Source: Candidatus Omnitrophota bacterium (lineage in GTDB: Bacteria; Omnitrophota; Gorgyraeia; Zapsychrales; Zapsychraceae). Taken from it: a DNA stretch of 49,789 nt. How positions within the stretch are numbered: position 1 is the first letter of the stretch; each line of letters starts with the position of its first letter. The notes under the pieces were generated by a model. It saw only the letters and a program-made list of their open reading frames with translations. It did not search any database and was not told where the DNA came from. A program made the position numbers and the translations under genes. Of this stretch, positions 24,052 to 32,306 are shown piece by piece. The stretch lies in NCBI GenBank assembly GCA_016214285.1, contig JACROV010000001.1, positions 1 through 49,789 of the forward strand, written 5' to 3'.

Positions 24052-25041
24052 CTAAACGATCCTCATCCATCTTCCCAGCTTCTTTTTCACCGCCGCTTTG
24101 TAAATGAGGCTGGCGACGGCGGCGTCCTGGACAGCGAGCCCGGTGGAATCAAACACAGTCACTTCGCGGGGGCTGGTCCTGCCTTTTTTCTTACCGGCAA
24201 CGATCTCACCCAATGTCGCGTGAATATCTTTGAGCTTGAAAAATCCTTTGGTGACGGGGACATTGATCTCGCCGCTGTGGCCGGCTTGCTCCAGATCATC
24301 CACCACCACTCTGGCACGTTTTAAGACTTTTGGATCCAGCTCTTCTTTGCCCGGAGCGTCGGCGCCGATGGCGTTGATGTGGACGCCATCCTTGATCCAG
24401 GAGGATTGGACAATGGGTTTGCGAGACGGCGTTGTCGTCACCACGATATCGGCCCCGACAACACATTCTTGAATATTTACGGCGGCGGTCATGGCTTCGC
24501 CGGATCTTCTCAGGGAGCGGATAAATTTCTGGATCAAAGCCTTTTGATGGCCCCACACGCGCACTTCTTTGATCTTAAAAATTTCGCGAAGTGCCGTTAG
24601 CTGCGAACGCGCCTGCGCTCCGCAGCCAACGAGCGCCACAACACTTGAATCTTTTCGCGCCAGATATTTGGCGGCCACCGCCCCGCCCGCGCCGGTGCGC
24701 AAACTTGTCGCCAGCGTTCCATCCATAATTGCCAAAGGAAAACCGGTTTTGGGATCATTGACGATCAAAATAGCCATGACCGCCGGCAAATTAAAACGTG
24801 CGTTTTGCGGGTGCGCGTTGACCCATTTGAGCGTGCAGAGATTGAACTTACGCACGTAGGAAGGCATCGCGCGAAAGTCTCCCGCAAATTCCGGAAGGTC
24901 GAGATATATCTTCGGCGGCATCCGCGCGCGGCCAAGGCCGTATTCAACAAACGCCTGCTCGACCGCGCCAATGGCGCTTTTGACATCGACCAGTTTTGCG
25001 ACATCTTTTTGACCAAGGATTAAAGTTTTGAGCGCGGGCAT
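24052..25041 (-). CDS. Ornithine cyclodeaminase/mu-crystallin family dehydrogenase
   Basis: 329 residues. Substrate-side residues KWVNAHPQN and the conserved IMDGTLATSLRTGAGGAVAA are followed by the NAD-binding loop VALVGCGAQARSQ and, later, INAIGADAPGKEELDP. Family members are ornithine cyclodeaminases, alanine or lysine dehydrogenases, and imino-acid reductases, and the exact substrate cannot be read here. The gene ends one nt before the heptosyltransferase start, an unusual amino-acid enzyme inside an LPS operon. Confidence 0.88.
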   Translation of the reverse strand: MPALKTLILGQKDVAKLVDVKSAIGAVEQAFVEYGLGRARMPPKIYLDLPEFAGDFRAMPSYVRKFNLCTLKWVNAHPQNARFNLPAVMAILIVNDPKTGFPLAIMDGTLATSLRTGAGGAVAAKYLARKDSSVVALVGCGAQARSQLTALREIFKIKEVRVWGHQKALIQKFIRSLRRSGEAMTAAVNIQECVVGADIVVTTTPSRKPIVQSSWIKDGVHINAIGADAPGKEELDPKVLKRARVVVDDLEQAGHSGEINVPVTKGFFKLKDIHATLGEIVAGKKKGRTSPREVTVFDSTGLAVQDAAVASLIYKAAVKKKLGRWMRIV

Positions 25042-25048
25042 GAGTTTA

Positions 25049-25459
25049 TTACTTCGTCACCCATTGACCGCTGTCGGCCTGGATCTTTTCACCGGGCTTG
25101 GCCTTGTCACGCTGGACTTCGGCGAAAACTTTTTCAATAGTGGCAATTTCACCGGCAAGATTGTTTTGTCCGGCAATGGTTGTGTAAACGATGGTTCGGT
25201 CTTTGTTTTCTGCTTCAACGACGGCTTCCACCTCCGGAGCAGAAACCAACGCCTTGACATACCCGCGGTCATCTTCGCCGACCATGCCTTTAGATTTCAG
25301 ATCCGCCAGATTGTCAAAACGCGCGCGGCGCGCATCGAGTGCCGCACTGACCTCCGGCGTCATTTCCTTTAAGGAATATTTCGCCTCGGCCCTGGCTGAC
25401 AACGGCGTTAAGGCAGCCGCCGAAATCATTAAAATTCCCAATATTTTTAGATTACGCAT
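25049..25459 (-). CDS. ydbL: YdbL-like periplasmic protein (DUF1318)
   Basis: 136-residue secreted protein: signal peptide MRNLKILGILMISAAALTPL with cleavage near ARAEA, then the DUF1318 core (VSAALDARRARFDNLADLKSKG; VGEDDRGYVKAL; VVEAENKDRTIVY). It is the third partner of the ydbH-ynbE-ydbL cassette; in E. coli YdbH and YnbE form an envelope-spanning phospholipid bridge and YdbL modulates it. The start codon overlaps the ynbE stop by one nt, so coupling is likely. Confidence 0.87.
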   Translation of the reverse strand: MRNLKILGILMISAAALTPLSARAEAKYSLKEMTPEVSAALDARRARFDNLADLKSKGMVGEDDRGYVKALVSAPEVEAVVEAENKDRTIVYTTIAGQNNLAGEIATIEKVFAEVQRDKAKPGEKIQADSGQWVTK

Positions 25460-25707
25460 TATTTCCCTCCCTTATCTGTCGGTAAACTTTCTTTTGGTTT
25501 TGCTCCGCTGACATAATCTTCAATGTCGGTGGCCGTGTTTTTTAATCCCCTGATGTCAACGGTGACGTGGGCGTTAATGGTGATCGGCCGGTTCGGATCG
25601 CCCACCGCCTTGACCGTGCAACCGCCGGCCGTCCATAGGCTCAAAAATAAAACTCCTCCCAAAGGGAGCCTACCGGCAAACAAAAAAATCATTTGCTTAC
25701 ACCTCAT
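25459..25707 (-). CDS. ynbE: YnbE-like outer-membrane lipoprotein
   Basis: 82-residue lipoprotein: MRCKQMIFLFAGRLPLGGVL signal segment, lipobox TAGGC, then a short mature part with PITINAHVTVDIRG, the beta-strand region by which YnbE stacks onto YdbH. Start chosen at 25707, which gives a normal-length signal peptide and overlaps the end of ydbH. Part of the signal peptide (AGRLPLGGV) is encoded by a palindromic repeat unit at 25652-25678. Confidence 0.83.
   Translation of the reverse strand: MRCKQMIFLFAGRLPLGGVLFLSLWTAGGCTVKAVGDPNRPITINAHVTVDIRGLKNTATDIEDYVSGAKPKESLPTDKGGK
25652..25678. repeat. Palindromic unit inside the ynbE signal-peptide codons
   Basis: ACTCCTCCCAAAGGGAGCC followed by TACCGGC: one unit of the family seen at 2608, 11795 and 48151. 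It is translated in frame into the hydrophobic core of the YnbE signal peptide. Confidence 0.8.
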
Positions 25708-26713
25708 ACTTCCTCCTATCTGATATAAATTGTGGCAGGCGCTCGATGAGGCCATTGAGCCCGCCTTCCACGTTAAGATCGATCGTGACCGCCAAATCCA
25801 GATTCAGCGTCTTGCTGTCCATTTTGATCAAAAGATTCAACGAATCACTCCGCACGCTTTTCAAACGAACGTCGGCGTGGTCGAAAAAGACATCCGTGCC
25901 CGCGGTGATCAGATCTCCCAGAATATCCCGCTGCGTGCCCGCCGGAATGTAGGAAAGAACCGGCTGTAAAAACGCCGCCGGGATCTGCGCGCCTTGCGGC
26001 GCGTCAAAATGTCCGCTAAGCGCATGAATAGCGTTGTCTGCCCTTTGAATTTCTACTTCGGCACTGCCATTAATACGCCCGCGCATGTGGGGCGCAACCT
26101 CACTTAGCTCAACCTACGCCACGTCTGCATGCATTGTATACGCTTCCGGCGCAACGGTCAAACGTCCGCTTAAATTTCCGTCCGCCCACTTCGCCCGCCA
26201 GGAATCCGCGATCAATAAATTTTCGTTGCCGCTAAAATATGCTTCAAATGAACTTAACGTGATCCCGGCCGCGGAGAGAAAATCTCCCTTTGCGCTTCCT
26301 TCGGAAATGTGCCATTTGGGGCCGGTCCAAGTGACCGTCATTTGGGAGGAAATTCCTTTCAATTGCACCCCATCGGCAGCGGCATCCAAGCGCTCAATGG
26401 ACACAATGATCTTCCCTGACTTCACAAGCGATCGGAGATTATCCAGATAAACGACGGGGATCTGTCCTTGCCATTCTTGATTTCCTTGGGAGAGAAGCCG
26501 AAGCGCAAAACGCGTGTCTTTGATCGTCACCAACCCGTTACCATCGATGTGAATCTTCCCAAACCCCAGATCGTCCAGTTGAAAATCTTTGACCCGCGCG
26601 TTAACGGCGGATTTGATCGCTTGGGCCACAAACCACGGCCGGGTGACAACGTAAATCCCCGCCACAGCCAGACACAGCAGAACAAATACAAAGATGAGGA
26701 CTTTCTTAAGCAT
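25697..26713 (-). pseudogene. ydbH: YdbH-like AsmA-type protein with in-frame amber codon
   Basis: N-terminal membrane anchor MLKKVLIFVFVLLCLAVAG (ATG 26713), then beta-rich AsmA/YdbH repeats. Residues up to TMHADVA end at a TAG (26114-26116), after which the same frame continues for 138 codons (VELSEVAPHMRGRINGSAEV ... QFISDRRKYEV) with no other stop. The C-terminal part (VLSYIPAGTQRDILGD, ADVRLKSVRSDSLNL) is the YdbH-like domain. Total would be about 338 residues, much shorter than E. coli YdbH. A single nonsense change, readthrough, or a sequence error could explain it; gap and a sugar dehydrogenase here also end in TAG, so TAG is a stop in this genome. It overlaps ynbE. Confidence 0.78.
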
Positions 26714-26736
26714 TAATAAATTGCGATCCCTTACCT

Positions 26737-26797
26737 TGGAGAACACCATGGTTCTCCAGGGTGAAAGGGCTATTCTTTCTGGAACAGCCCTTTCACC
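26737..26797. promoter_or_regulatory. Two hairpins between the zinc-SDR gene and ydbH, overlapping a stop codon
   Basis: TGGAGAAC/GTTCTCCA (26737-26758) and a 12-bp stem GGTGAAAGGGCT/AGCCCTTTCACC (26760-26797). The right arm of the second contains the TGA (26793-26795) of the SDR gene. Intercistronic position in an otherwise tight operon. Confidence 0.7.
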
Positions 26798-28367
26798 AAT
26801 CGATCGGGAAATAATCCTTGAGGAACTTGCCGCACCAATGTTTGCCCGTCAGGATGCCGTCAAAGAACGGATCACACACCCGCGCGGCGCCGTCGACGAT
26901 ATCCAAGGGCGGCTGGAAATCATGCACCTGTTGTTTGCGCCGGGAAAGCGCGAAGGGGTCTTCGTCCGTGACCCAGCCGGTGTCCACGGAATTCATAAAA
27001 ATGCCGGATTTGACCAGGTCGCTCGCCGAGGTATGGGTCAACATGTTGAGCGCCGCCTTGGCCATATTGGTGTGCGGATGACGGTCAGTCTTGACGTAGC
27101 GCAGGAATTTACCTTCCATCGCGGAGACATTGACGATATGTTTTTGCCCGGTATTTTCACGCTTCATCATCGTTGACAACCGGTTGCACAGCACAAAAGG
27201 CGCGATCGCGTTAACAAGCTGAAGCTCCAAAAGCTCGGCCGTGGGGACCTCCCCCAGGCGCAGGCGCCAGCTGTTGGTCTCACGCAAGTCCACCTGCTGC
27301 AAATCGGCGTCCAGTTTACCCTTGGGGAAAACCTGCTCGGCCGGTAACGCGTGGTCGTAGGAATAAGGAATTTGCGAAAGCGCGGCGGAGGCGGACAACC
27401 CGATCCCCTGTATCTTCCCGGTCCAGGCGGCCGCGGGTACCAGGTCCGTTACCGGATTCGCGCGCGTATAGGACATCAGCTCCTTTTTACACGCCTCAAA
27501 GGGGCGCAGGAGTTCTCGCGCGCCTTCGGGCAAGTCCGCGATCTGTTTGGTCTCATTTTCCATCAGGTGCGCGTAGAAACCCGGCGGCCGGCGCACCGTC
27601 TGCGCCGCGTTATTAATCAGAATATCCAGACGGTCGTATTTTTGTTCGATGTAGTTGCAAAAAATCTCGATGCTGGGGGTGTGGCGCAGGTCCAATCCAT
27701 AAATATGCAGCCGGTCCTGCCACCGGGCAAAATCCGCTTCGCGCGCGTAGCGCAGCGCCGAATCGACGGGAAAACGGGTGGTGGCGATAACCCGGGCGCC
27801 CGCGCGCAGCATCATCAAGGTCGCCTGATACCCGATCTTCAAACGCGATCCGGTGATCAAAACGACCTGGCCGTTTAAGGGCGCCGTCTGAAAACGTTTG
27901 GCATAATTGAACTGCGCGCAGCTCGGGCACATCGCGTCATAAAAAAAATGCACCCGGGTGAACTCGCGTTTGCACACATAACAGCCGCGGGGAGAAACTA
28001 ATTCAAGGTCCTTGAACATCTCCCCAACGGGCGTGCCGGCTATTTGTGCCGGCGCGGTAAAGACCGCCGCCTCACGCGCGCTGCGGATGCCGGTTGACGC
28101 GCGCAGGCGCCGCTCATAATGGACCACCCTCTGGCGTTTGACGCGCCGGCTGTCGCGCTTGCGCTTTCTGATCTCATCGCGCTCCGGGCGCGAAAGTTGT
28201 CCGGCCGCGGTAATAAGGGCGACGCGCAATCCCGGGGACAGCTGGGCCAGCTCGACGCTGTTTTTGACCAGGTTTTCCAGAACCGTAACACACGCCCTTA
28301 TTTCTTCTTCAGAATATTTCGCTTCGGTGATCTTTTCTTCTTTAAAAGCAAGAATTTGCTTGTTCAT
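26793..28367 (-). CDS. Large SDR-fold protein with N-terminal zinc-ribbon-like Cys cluster
   Basis: 524 residues. The N-terminal 130 residues are charged and helical ([18 protein letters not shown]), then two Cys pairs, CYVC and CPSC, 21 residues apart, as in a zinc ribbon. From about residue 160 a short-chain dehydrogenase fold follows: [14 protein letters not shown] (TGxxxxIG), [10 protein letters not shown] (NNAG-like), [10 protein letters not shown] with the Ser. The catalytic YxxxK region reads [13 protein letters not shown], i.e. Lys kept but Tyr replaced by Thr. Such long SDR proteins occur widely but I cannot name the substrate. It precedes the ydbH cassette. Confidence 0.75.
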   Translation of the reverse strand: MNKQILAFKEEKITEAKYSEEEIRACVTVLENLVKNSVELAQLSPGLRVALITAAGQLSRPERDEIRKRKRDSRRVKRQRVVHYERRLRASTGIRSAREAAVFTAPAQIAGTPVGEMFKDLELVSPRGCYVCKREFTRVHFFYDAMCPSCAQFNYAKRFQTAPLNGQVVLITGSRLKIGYQATLMMLRAGARVIATTRFPVDSALRYAREADFARWQDRLHIYGLDLRHTPSIEIFCNYIEQKYDRLDILINNAAQTVRRPPGFYAHLMENETKQIADLPEGARELLRPFEACKKELMSYTRANPVTDLVPAAAWTGKIQGIGLSASAALSQIPYSYDHALPAEQVFPKGKLDADLQQVDLRETNSWRLRLGEVPTAELLELQLVNAIAPFVLCNRLSTMMKRENTGQKHIVNVSAMEGKFLRYVKTDRHPHTNMAKAALNMLTHTSASDLVKSGIFMNSVDTGWVTDEDPFALSRRKQQVHDFQPPLDIVDGAARVCDPFFDGILTGKHWCGKFLKDYFPIDW

Positions 28368-28371
28368 AGAT

Positions 28372-28875
28372 TTAATAATATTTTACCTTCTCTTTAGGAT
28401 CGTGCCAGGGGATGATGGTCACGTCGTCCTTGCGGATGAACACGTCGCCCTCATCGCTCACGTTCCATTCGTGAAAATGTTCCGGATAGACCACGATCTC
28501 AACCAGGGGGAGGCTGCGCATATCTTTGGCCATCTTATCCAGATGCTTTTGAAAAATGGCAACGTCCTTTTCTTCTTTGACGAACACAAAATGCGCCTGG
28601 CGGTATTTCTTGAAGAGCTTGCCGATCTTGGGGACCGACACCTGGCCCACCTCTGCCCAGAAAACCATGGTCCCGTCGTAGCTGAAGGCGTTTAAGTCCG
28701 GCTGAAAACGGTCCTCAAGCCTGGCCTCAACGCGGATGGTCGGGTATTCCTTGTGATAGAGCGCGTAGACCAGGGCCTTCGCGAAAGGCTGAAACTCTGA
28801 CTCGTGGGCGAGTTTGTTAAAAACTATCCGCTTATCTTTAAAACGAAACGTGTACTTGCGATTATGTTCGACCAT
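28372..28875 (-). CDS. YaeQ-like protein with PD-(D/E)XK-type motif pattern
   Basis: About 167 residues. The block [21 protein letters not shown] followed by [10 protein letters not shown] resembles the YaeQ family, whose fold is nuclease-like (PD, then ExG, then K). YaeQ proteins are small and of unclear role. ATG at 28875 has GGAGG just upstream; a TTG at 28884 is the alternative. It lies between manC and the zinc-SDR gene with short gaps, so co-transcribed. Family assignment is tentative. Confidence 0.6.
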   Translation of the reverse strand: MVEHNRKYTFRFKDKRIVFNKLAHESEFQPFAKALVYALYHKEYPTIRVEARLEDRFQPDLNAFSYDGTMVFWAEVGQVSVPKIGKLFKKYRQAHFVFVKEEKDVAIFQKHLDKMAKDMRSLPLVEIVVYPEHFHEWNVSDEGDVFIRKDDVTIIPWHDPKEKVKYY

Positions 28876-28914
28876 GTCCTCCAAAACATCCAGCTCATGC
28901 GTCAGCCCTTTGGA

Positions 28915-29946
28915 TTAACAAACACGCGCGTTACGTTTTTTAAGCGTCTCGACTAACTTTTTGACGTCCTGCGAACGGTGTTTGGGGCACACCAAAAGGG
29001 CGTCAGGCGTGTCGATGACGATCAGATCTTGAACTCCGACGGCGGCAACCAGGCGCGTATTGCTCAAAATAAGTGTGTCGCGGCAATCGAGGGCCAGAAC
29101 GTTGCCTTTGAGGCTATTCCCGGACTTGTCTTTCGGCAGGATTTCGGCCAGGGATTCCCAGCTCCCCAGATCCGACCATCCGATGTCGGCGGCAACGGCG
29201 GCCACGTTATCGGCCCTTTCCAGGACCCCGTAATCAACGGAAATGGCGGGCAGCTTGGGCCACGCTTTTAACATATTCCCGCGCGCGGCATAGATCAATG
29301 GCAAATATTTCCGGAACGCCTCAAGGATCGTTTCGGTCTGCCAGACGAACATGCCGCTGTTCCAAAAATAATCTTTACGCGCGACAAAATCTTTGGCCCT
29401 CGCCAGATCAGGCTTCTCGATAAATCGCTCGACGCGTAAAATACCGCCGGATTCTTTAGCTTTCAGATACCCGTAGCCGGTCTCGGGACGCGTGGGGACA
29501 ATGCCAAAGGTGACCAGTTGATCCTGCCGGGCAAGCCGGAGCGCTTTATCCAATGCGTTTAAAAACGCGCGCGCGTTTTGGATCAAATGATCGGAGGGCA
29601 AAACCGCCATGACCGCCCGCGGATCGCGCGCGTGAATGCGCGACGCGGCCCAGAGAATCGCCGGGGCGGTGTTTTTGCCTTTGGGTTCCCAAAGAATCTG
29701 TGAGGCACGGATCCCCAGACCGGACGTGTGACGTTTGATCTCTTTTTGATAACGGCGATTGGCAACGATCCAGACGTTTGCGGCAAGCACCTTTGGCGCG
29801 GCGCGGCGGATCGTCTGGCGCAACAGGCTTTCTTTGCCAACGAGAGTCAGAAATTGCTTGGGCCGATTTTGCCGGCTCACCGGCCAAAACCGCGTGCCGG
29901 AACCACCGGCGAGGATGACGGCATATAAATTTCTATTAATATTCAT
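28915..29946 (-). CDS. manC: Mannose-1-phosphate guanylyltransferase
   Basis: Makes GDP-mannose from mannose-1-phosphate and GTP for envelope glycans. Signature VILAGGSGTRFWPVSR then NRPKQFL, later VLPSDHLI, TGYGYLK, and FIEKPD, the sugar-nucleotide-binding Lys/Glu region. 343 residues: only the guanylyltransferase domain, without the C-terminal isomerase cupin found in bifunctional enzymes. It follows a repeat-filled gap and two glycosyltransferase genes. Confidence 0.93.
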   Translation of the reverse strand: MNINRNLYAVILAGGSGTRFWPVSRQNRPKQFLTLVGKESLLRQTIRRAAPKVLAANVWIVANRRYQKEIKRHTSGLGIRASQILWEPKGKNTAPAILWAASRIHARDPRAVMAVLPSDHLIQNARAFLNALDKALRLARQDQLVTFGIVPTRPETGYGYLKAKESGGILRVERFIEKPDLARAKDFVARKDYFWNSGMFVWQTETILEAFRKYLPLIYAARGNMLKAWPKLPAISVDYGVLERADNVAAVAADIGWSDLGSWESLAEILPKDKSGNSLKGNVLALDCRDTLILSNTRLVAAVGVQDLIVIDTPDALLVCPKHRSQDVKKLVETLKKRNARVC

Positions 29947-29955
29947 AGTGTTTAA

Positions 29956-30085
29956 GCTCGAAATACGAATTTCGAAATCCGAAACAAATTCAAATTAAAA
30001 CTCAAATCTTTAAACCGTTTATAGCCCATTTGAATTTTCGATTTAATTTTTGTTTCGAGTTTCGTGCTTCGAATTTCGGATTTTA
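29956..30085. repeat. Long imperfect inverted repeat of TTTCGAATTTCG words
   Basis: The left arm (GCTCGAAATACGAATTTCG, AAATCCGAAACAAATTC) and the right arm (GAATTTTCGATTT, TTGTTTCGAGTTTCGTGC, TTCGAATTTCGGATTT) are mutual complements. It fills the whole manC-GT2 gap. Same family as 141-190 and 37677-37808. Confidence 0.75.
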
Positions 30086-30925
30086 AATAATCCGCTCCTT
30101 CACTCTTCTCCCCGTCTTATATCTCGCCCGAAACCACTTCGCCGGAAACCACCAATATTTGCGGTCGATATTTTTTTTGTCTTCCCGGCTCAAGGGATGC
30201 GCCGTGATCCTTTCTTCCATGACCTTCGGATGCGTGCCGAAATAGACAGGAAACCGGCTGAGGTCACCGTACGAATATTCTTTGCCGCTTTCATTCTCCG
30301 CCAACGACACAAAGCCGATCTCGGCGGCATTAGCCCGACGCCGGGCCATCACTTCCCGCGGCTGTACCCAGCCGTAGTGGTAGATAAAACAGCCCGTGTT
30401 CTGCCGGCGCAGTTCCCGGCCGTCTTTACGCTTAAATCCGTACGCGTCGCCAAAAGATCCAATCATCCCGTTGTTACGGATGATCCTGTCCTGCTTCTGG
30501 TACCAGCCGTGATCGACGCGATAACGATAATAGCTGCCGTAAAAATGCAGCCACTGAAAACGCAGCGCGTCGACGGCGGGATCGTCCCGGTAACGCAGCA
30601 TCGTTTCTTTTAACTTCCCCAGATCATCTTCGTGGACCACTTCATCCGACTGCAGATAGAACGCCCAATCGCCGCGGCAAGCGTCGAGCGCCAGATTTGT
30701 CTGATACGATAATACTTCAGATCTCTGCGACATGTCCCATTCATTCTCGATGATGCGGACTTTTTCACTGCCGATGGATTGGATCAAATCGAGCGTCTCA
30801 TCCTCGGACTCCCCGACGTTGACGATGAATTCATCGCAGATCGGCAGTATCGAACGGATGGATTCCGCGACCGGATAATTGTATTTGACCGCGTTACGGA
30901 CGATTGTAAAACCGCTGACTTTCAT
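30083..30925 (-). CDS. Family 2 glycosyltransferase
   Basis: 280-residue GT-A protein. N-terminal VSGFTIVRNAVKYNYP (an unusual but recurrent GT2 variant), then CDEFIVNVGESEDET in place of the usual VDDGSTD and FYLQSDEVVHEDDL containing the acidic metal-binding motif. The C-terminal half is Trp/Tyr/Arg-rich (KYWWFPAKWFRARYKTGRR). Donor and acceptor unknown; GT2 members of this type add sugars in capsule or O-antigen clusters. Separated from GT4 by the intercistronic repeat at 30926-31000. Confidence 0.82.
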   Translation of the reverse strand: MKVSGFTIVRNAVKYNYPVAESIRSILPICDEFIVNVGESEDETLDLIQSIGSEKVRIIENEWDMSQRSEVLSYQTNLALDACRGDWAFYLQSDEVVHEDDLGKLKETMLRYRDDPAVDALRFQWLHFYGSYYRYRVDHGWYQKQDRIIRNNGMIGSFGDAYGFKRKDGRELRRQNTGCFIYHYGWVQPREVMARRRANAAEIGFVSLAENESGKEYSYGDLSRFPVYFGTHPKVMEERITAHPLSREDKKNIDRKYWWFPAKWFRARYKTGRRVKERII

Positions 30926-31000
30926 AAAAGGTCACCAAGACACCAAGTCACCAAGTCACCTTTTTCTGGTGACCTTGTGACATGGTGACTTTGTGTCTCA
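30926..31000. repeat. GTCACCAAG-type repeat hairpin overlapping a stop codon
   Basis: AAAGGTCACCAAGACACC then AAGTCACCAAGTCACC on the left and GGTGACCTTGTGACATGG then TGACTTTGTGTC on the right form a long hairpin. The TGA of the GT4 gene (30998-31000) lies at the end of the right arm. Confidence 0.75.
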
Positions 31001-32134
31001 GGATGTTTTATACACTTCTTCATAGATTCGCAGTGTTTCTCGCGCTGTCTTGAGATTGTCGAACTCCTGCGCCCGCGCGAGGGCCTTGTGCTTCAAGGCA
31101 CTCTTAAGGCCCGGATCCTGCAATATCCTGCCCATCGCCCGCGCGATCGCTTCGGGATCAACGGGATCGACGGTGAGCGCGGCATCGGCGGCCAATTCAG
31201 GGCACGACGACACGTTGGAGGTCACAACCGCCGCGCCGCAACTAAAGGCCTCCAGGATCGGATACCCGAACCCTTCGTAGAACGACGGGAACACGAACAC
31301 CTCCGCCAGATTATAAAAAACGCGTAACTCGTCGTTGCTCACAAAACCCAGAAAGATGACATCATCCTTGATCCCCAGATGTTCGATCAGCCCCGTCACT
31401 CCCTCACCCTTCCAGCCGGCCATCCCGATCACAACAAGATCGCCATCGAAGACTTTCTGTTGTTTCAACCGCGCGAAGGCTTCCAGCAGTCCTTTAAGGT
31501 TCTTGCGCGGCTCGATGGTGCCCACAAAAAGAACGAACGGCCCCGCGACACCTTTCTCCCGCGCCATTTTCCAGGCCGAGGGGATCTCCCATTGCGGTAA
31601 AGAATAAAAAATATTCGTGTCAACGCCCTGATAAACGTAACAGGTCTTATCTTTGGTGGCCGGGAAATACCGGCAAAGGTCATTCTGCGTGCTCCGGGAA
31701 CTGCAAATGATCCGCGCGGCCCGTGGGATAAAGGACTGGAACTGCGCCTCGGAAAGTGCCAAGGTTTCCTGCGTGTGTCCCTGCGGATACGTTTTATAGA
31801 TCAGATCGTGCACAGTCACGACAAGTTTGGCGTCCAGATCGGCCAGAGGTTCCCCAAAGGGAAGAACGATCTCCGGGCTGGGAGCGTGATAAATATCGAC
31901 GGATCGTAACGTCTTTGCCGCGCCGCGCTTGAGCCAGTCGAACTTGACCGCAAAATTCGACGCGTCACGGCGGGTGATCCGGGATTTGACCTCGCCCCAG
32001 CCCCGGTCCGTGTAAAGCGAATAGCGATTCGCGGTGTCGATCGCGGAAAGTGACGCCACCAGGCTCGACGCGTAACGCCCGATCCCTGTGAATTGTTTCC
32101 TTGAGAATGAGCGGCAGTTGATGGCGATATGCAT
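30998..32134 (-). CDS. Family 4 glycosyltransferase
   Basis: 378-residue GT-B retaining glycosyltransferase. N-terminal MHIAINCRSFSRKQFTGIGR (TGIGRY acceptor loop); the C-terminal donor domain has FVLFVGTIEPRKNLKGLLEA, LAEVFVFPSFYEGFGYPILE (EX7E motif) and AFSCGAAVVTSN. This type is frequent in mannan/O-antigen clusters and often uses GDP-mannose, which manC here would supply, or other NDP-sugars. Cytoplasmic, membrane-associated. Confidence 0.9.
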   Translation of the reverse strand: MHIAINCRSFSRKQFTGIGRYASSLVASLSAIDTANRYSLYTDRGWGEVKSRITRRDASNFAVKFDWLKRGAAKTLRSVDIYHAPSPEIVLPFGEPLADLDAKLVVTVHDLIYKTYPQGHTQETLALSEAQFQSFIPRAARIICSSRSTQNDLCRYFPATKDKTCYVYQGVDTNIFYSLPQWEIPSAWKMAREKGVAGPFVLFVGTIEPRKNLKGLLEAFARLKQQKVFDGDLVVIGMAGWKGEGVTGLIEHLGIKDDVIFLGFVSNDELRVFYNLAEVFVFPSFYEGFGYPILEAFSCGAAVVTSNVSSCPELAADAALTVDPVDPEAIARAMGRILQDPGLKSALKHKALARAQEFDNLKTARETLRIYEEVYKTS

Positions 32135-32139
32135 AAGAA

Positions 32140-32306
32140 TCTCTAAATCCGAAATCTTAATGTCAAATGAAAAATGACAAATGCCAAATTAATGCCCGAT
32201 TTCCAATCACAAGCGAATCCATTTGTCATTGCTCATTGTCAATTAATTTGTCATTTGACATTCGCCATTGGTCATTGAGCACGCCGACGTGCCTCGGATT
32301 TCGTGC
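32140..32306. repeat. Intergenic word repeats (TGTCATTTGTCATT family)
   Basis: TGTCAAATGAAAAATGACAAATGCC on one side and TTTGTCATTGCTCATTGTC, TTTGTCATTTGACATTCGCC on the other form an imperfect inverted repeat. It is followed by CTCGGATTTCGTGC, the word of the 141-190 family. A GCACGCCGACGTGC hairpin is embedded (32279-32292). No gene. Confidence 0.7.

Noticed and set aside
26114-26116. UAG in ydbH as evidence for pyrrolysine or genetic-code change
   Set aside because: Other genes in the window (gap, the WbpA-like dehydrogenase) end in TAG, and no PylT/PylS-like genes are visible.
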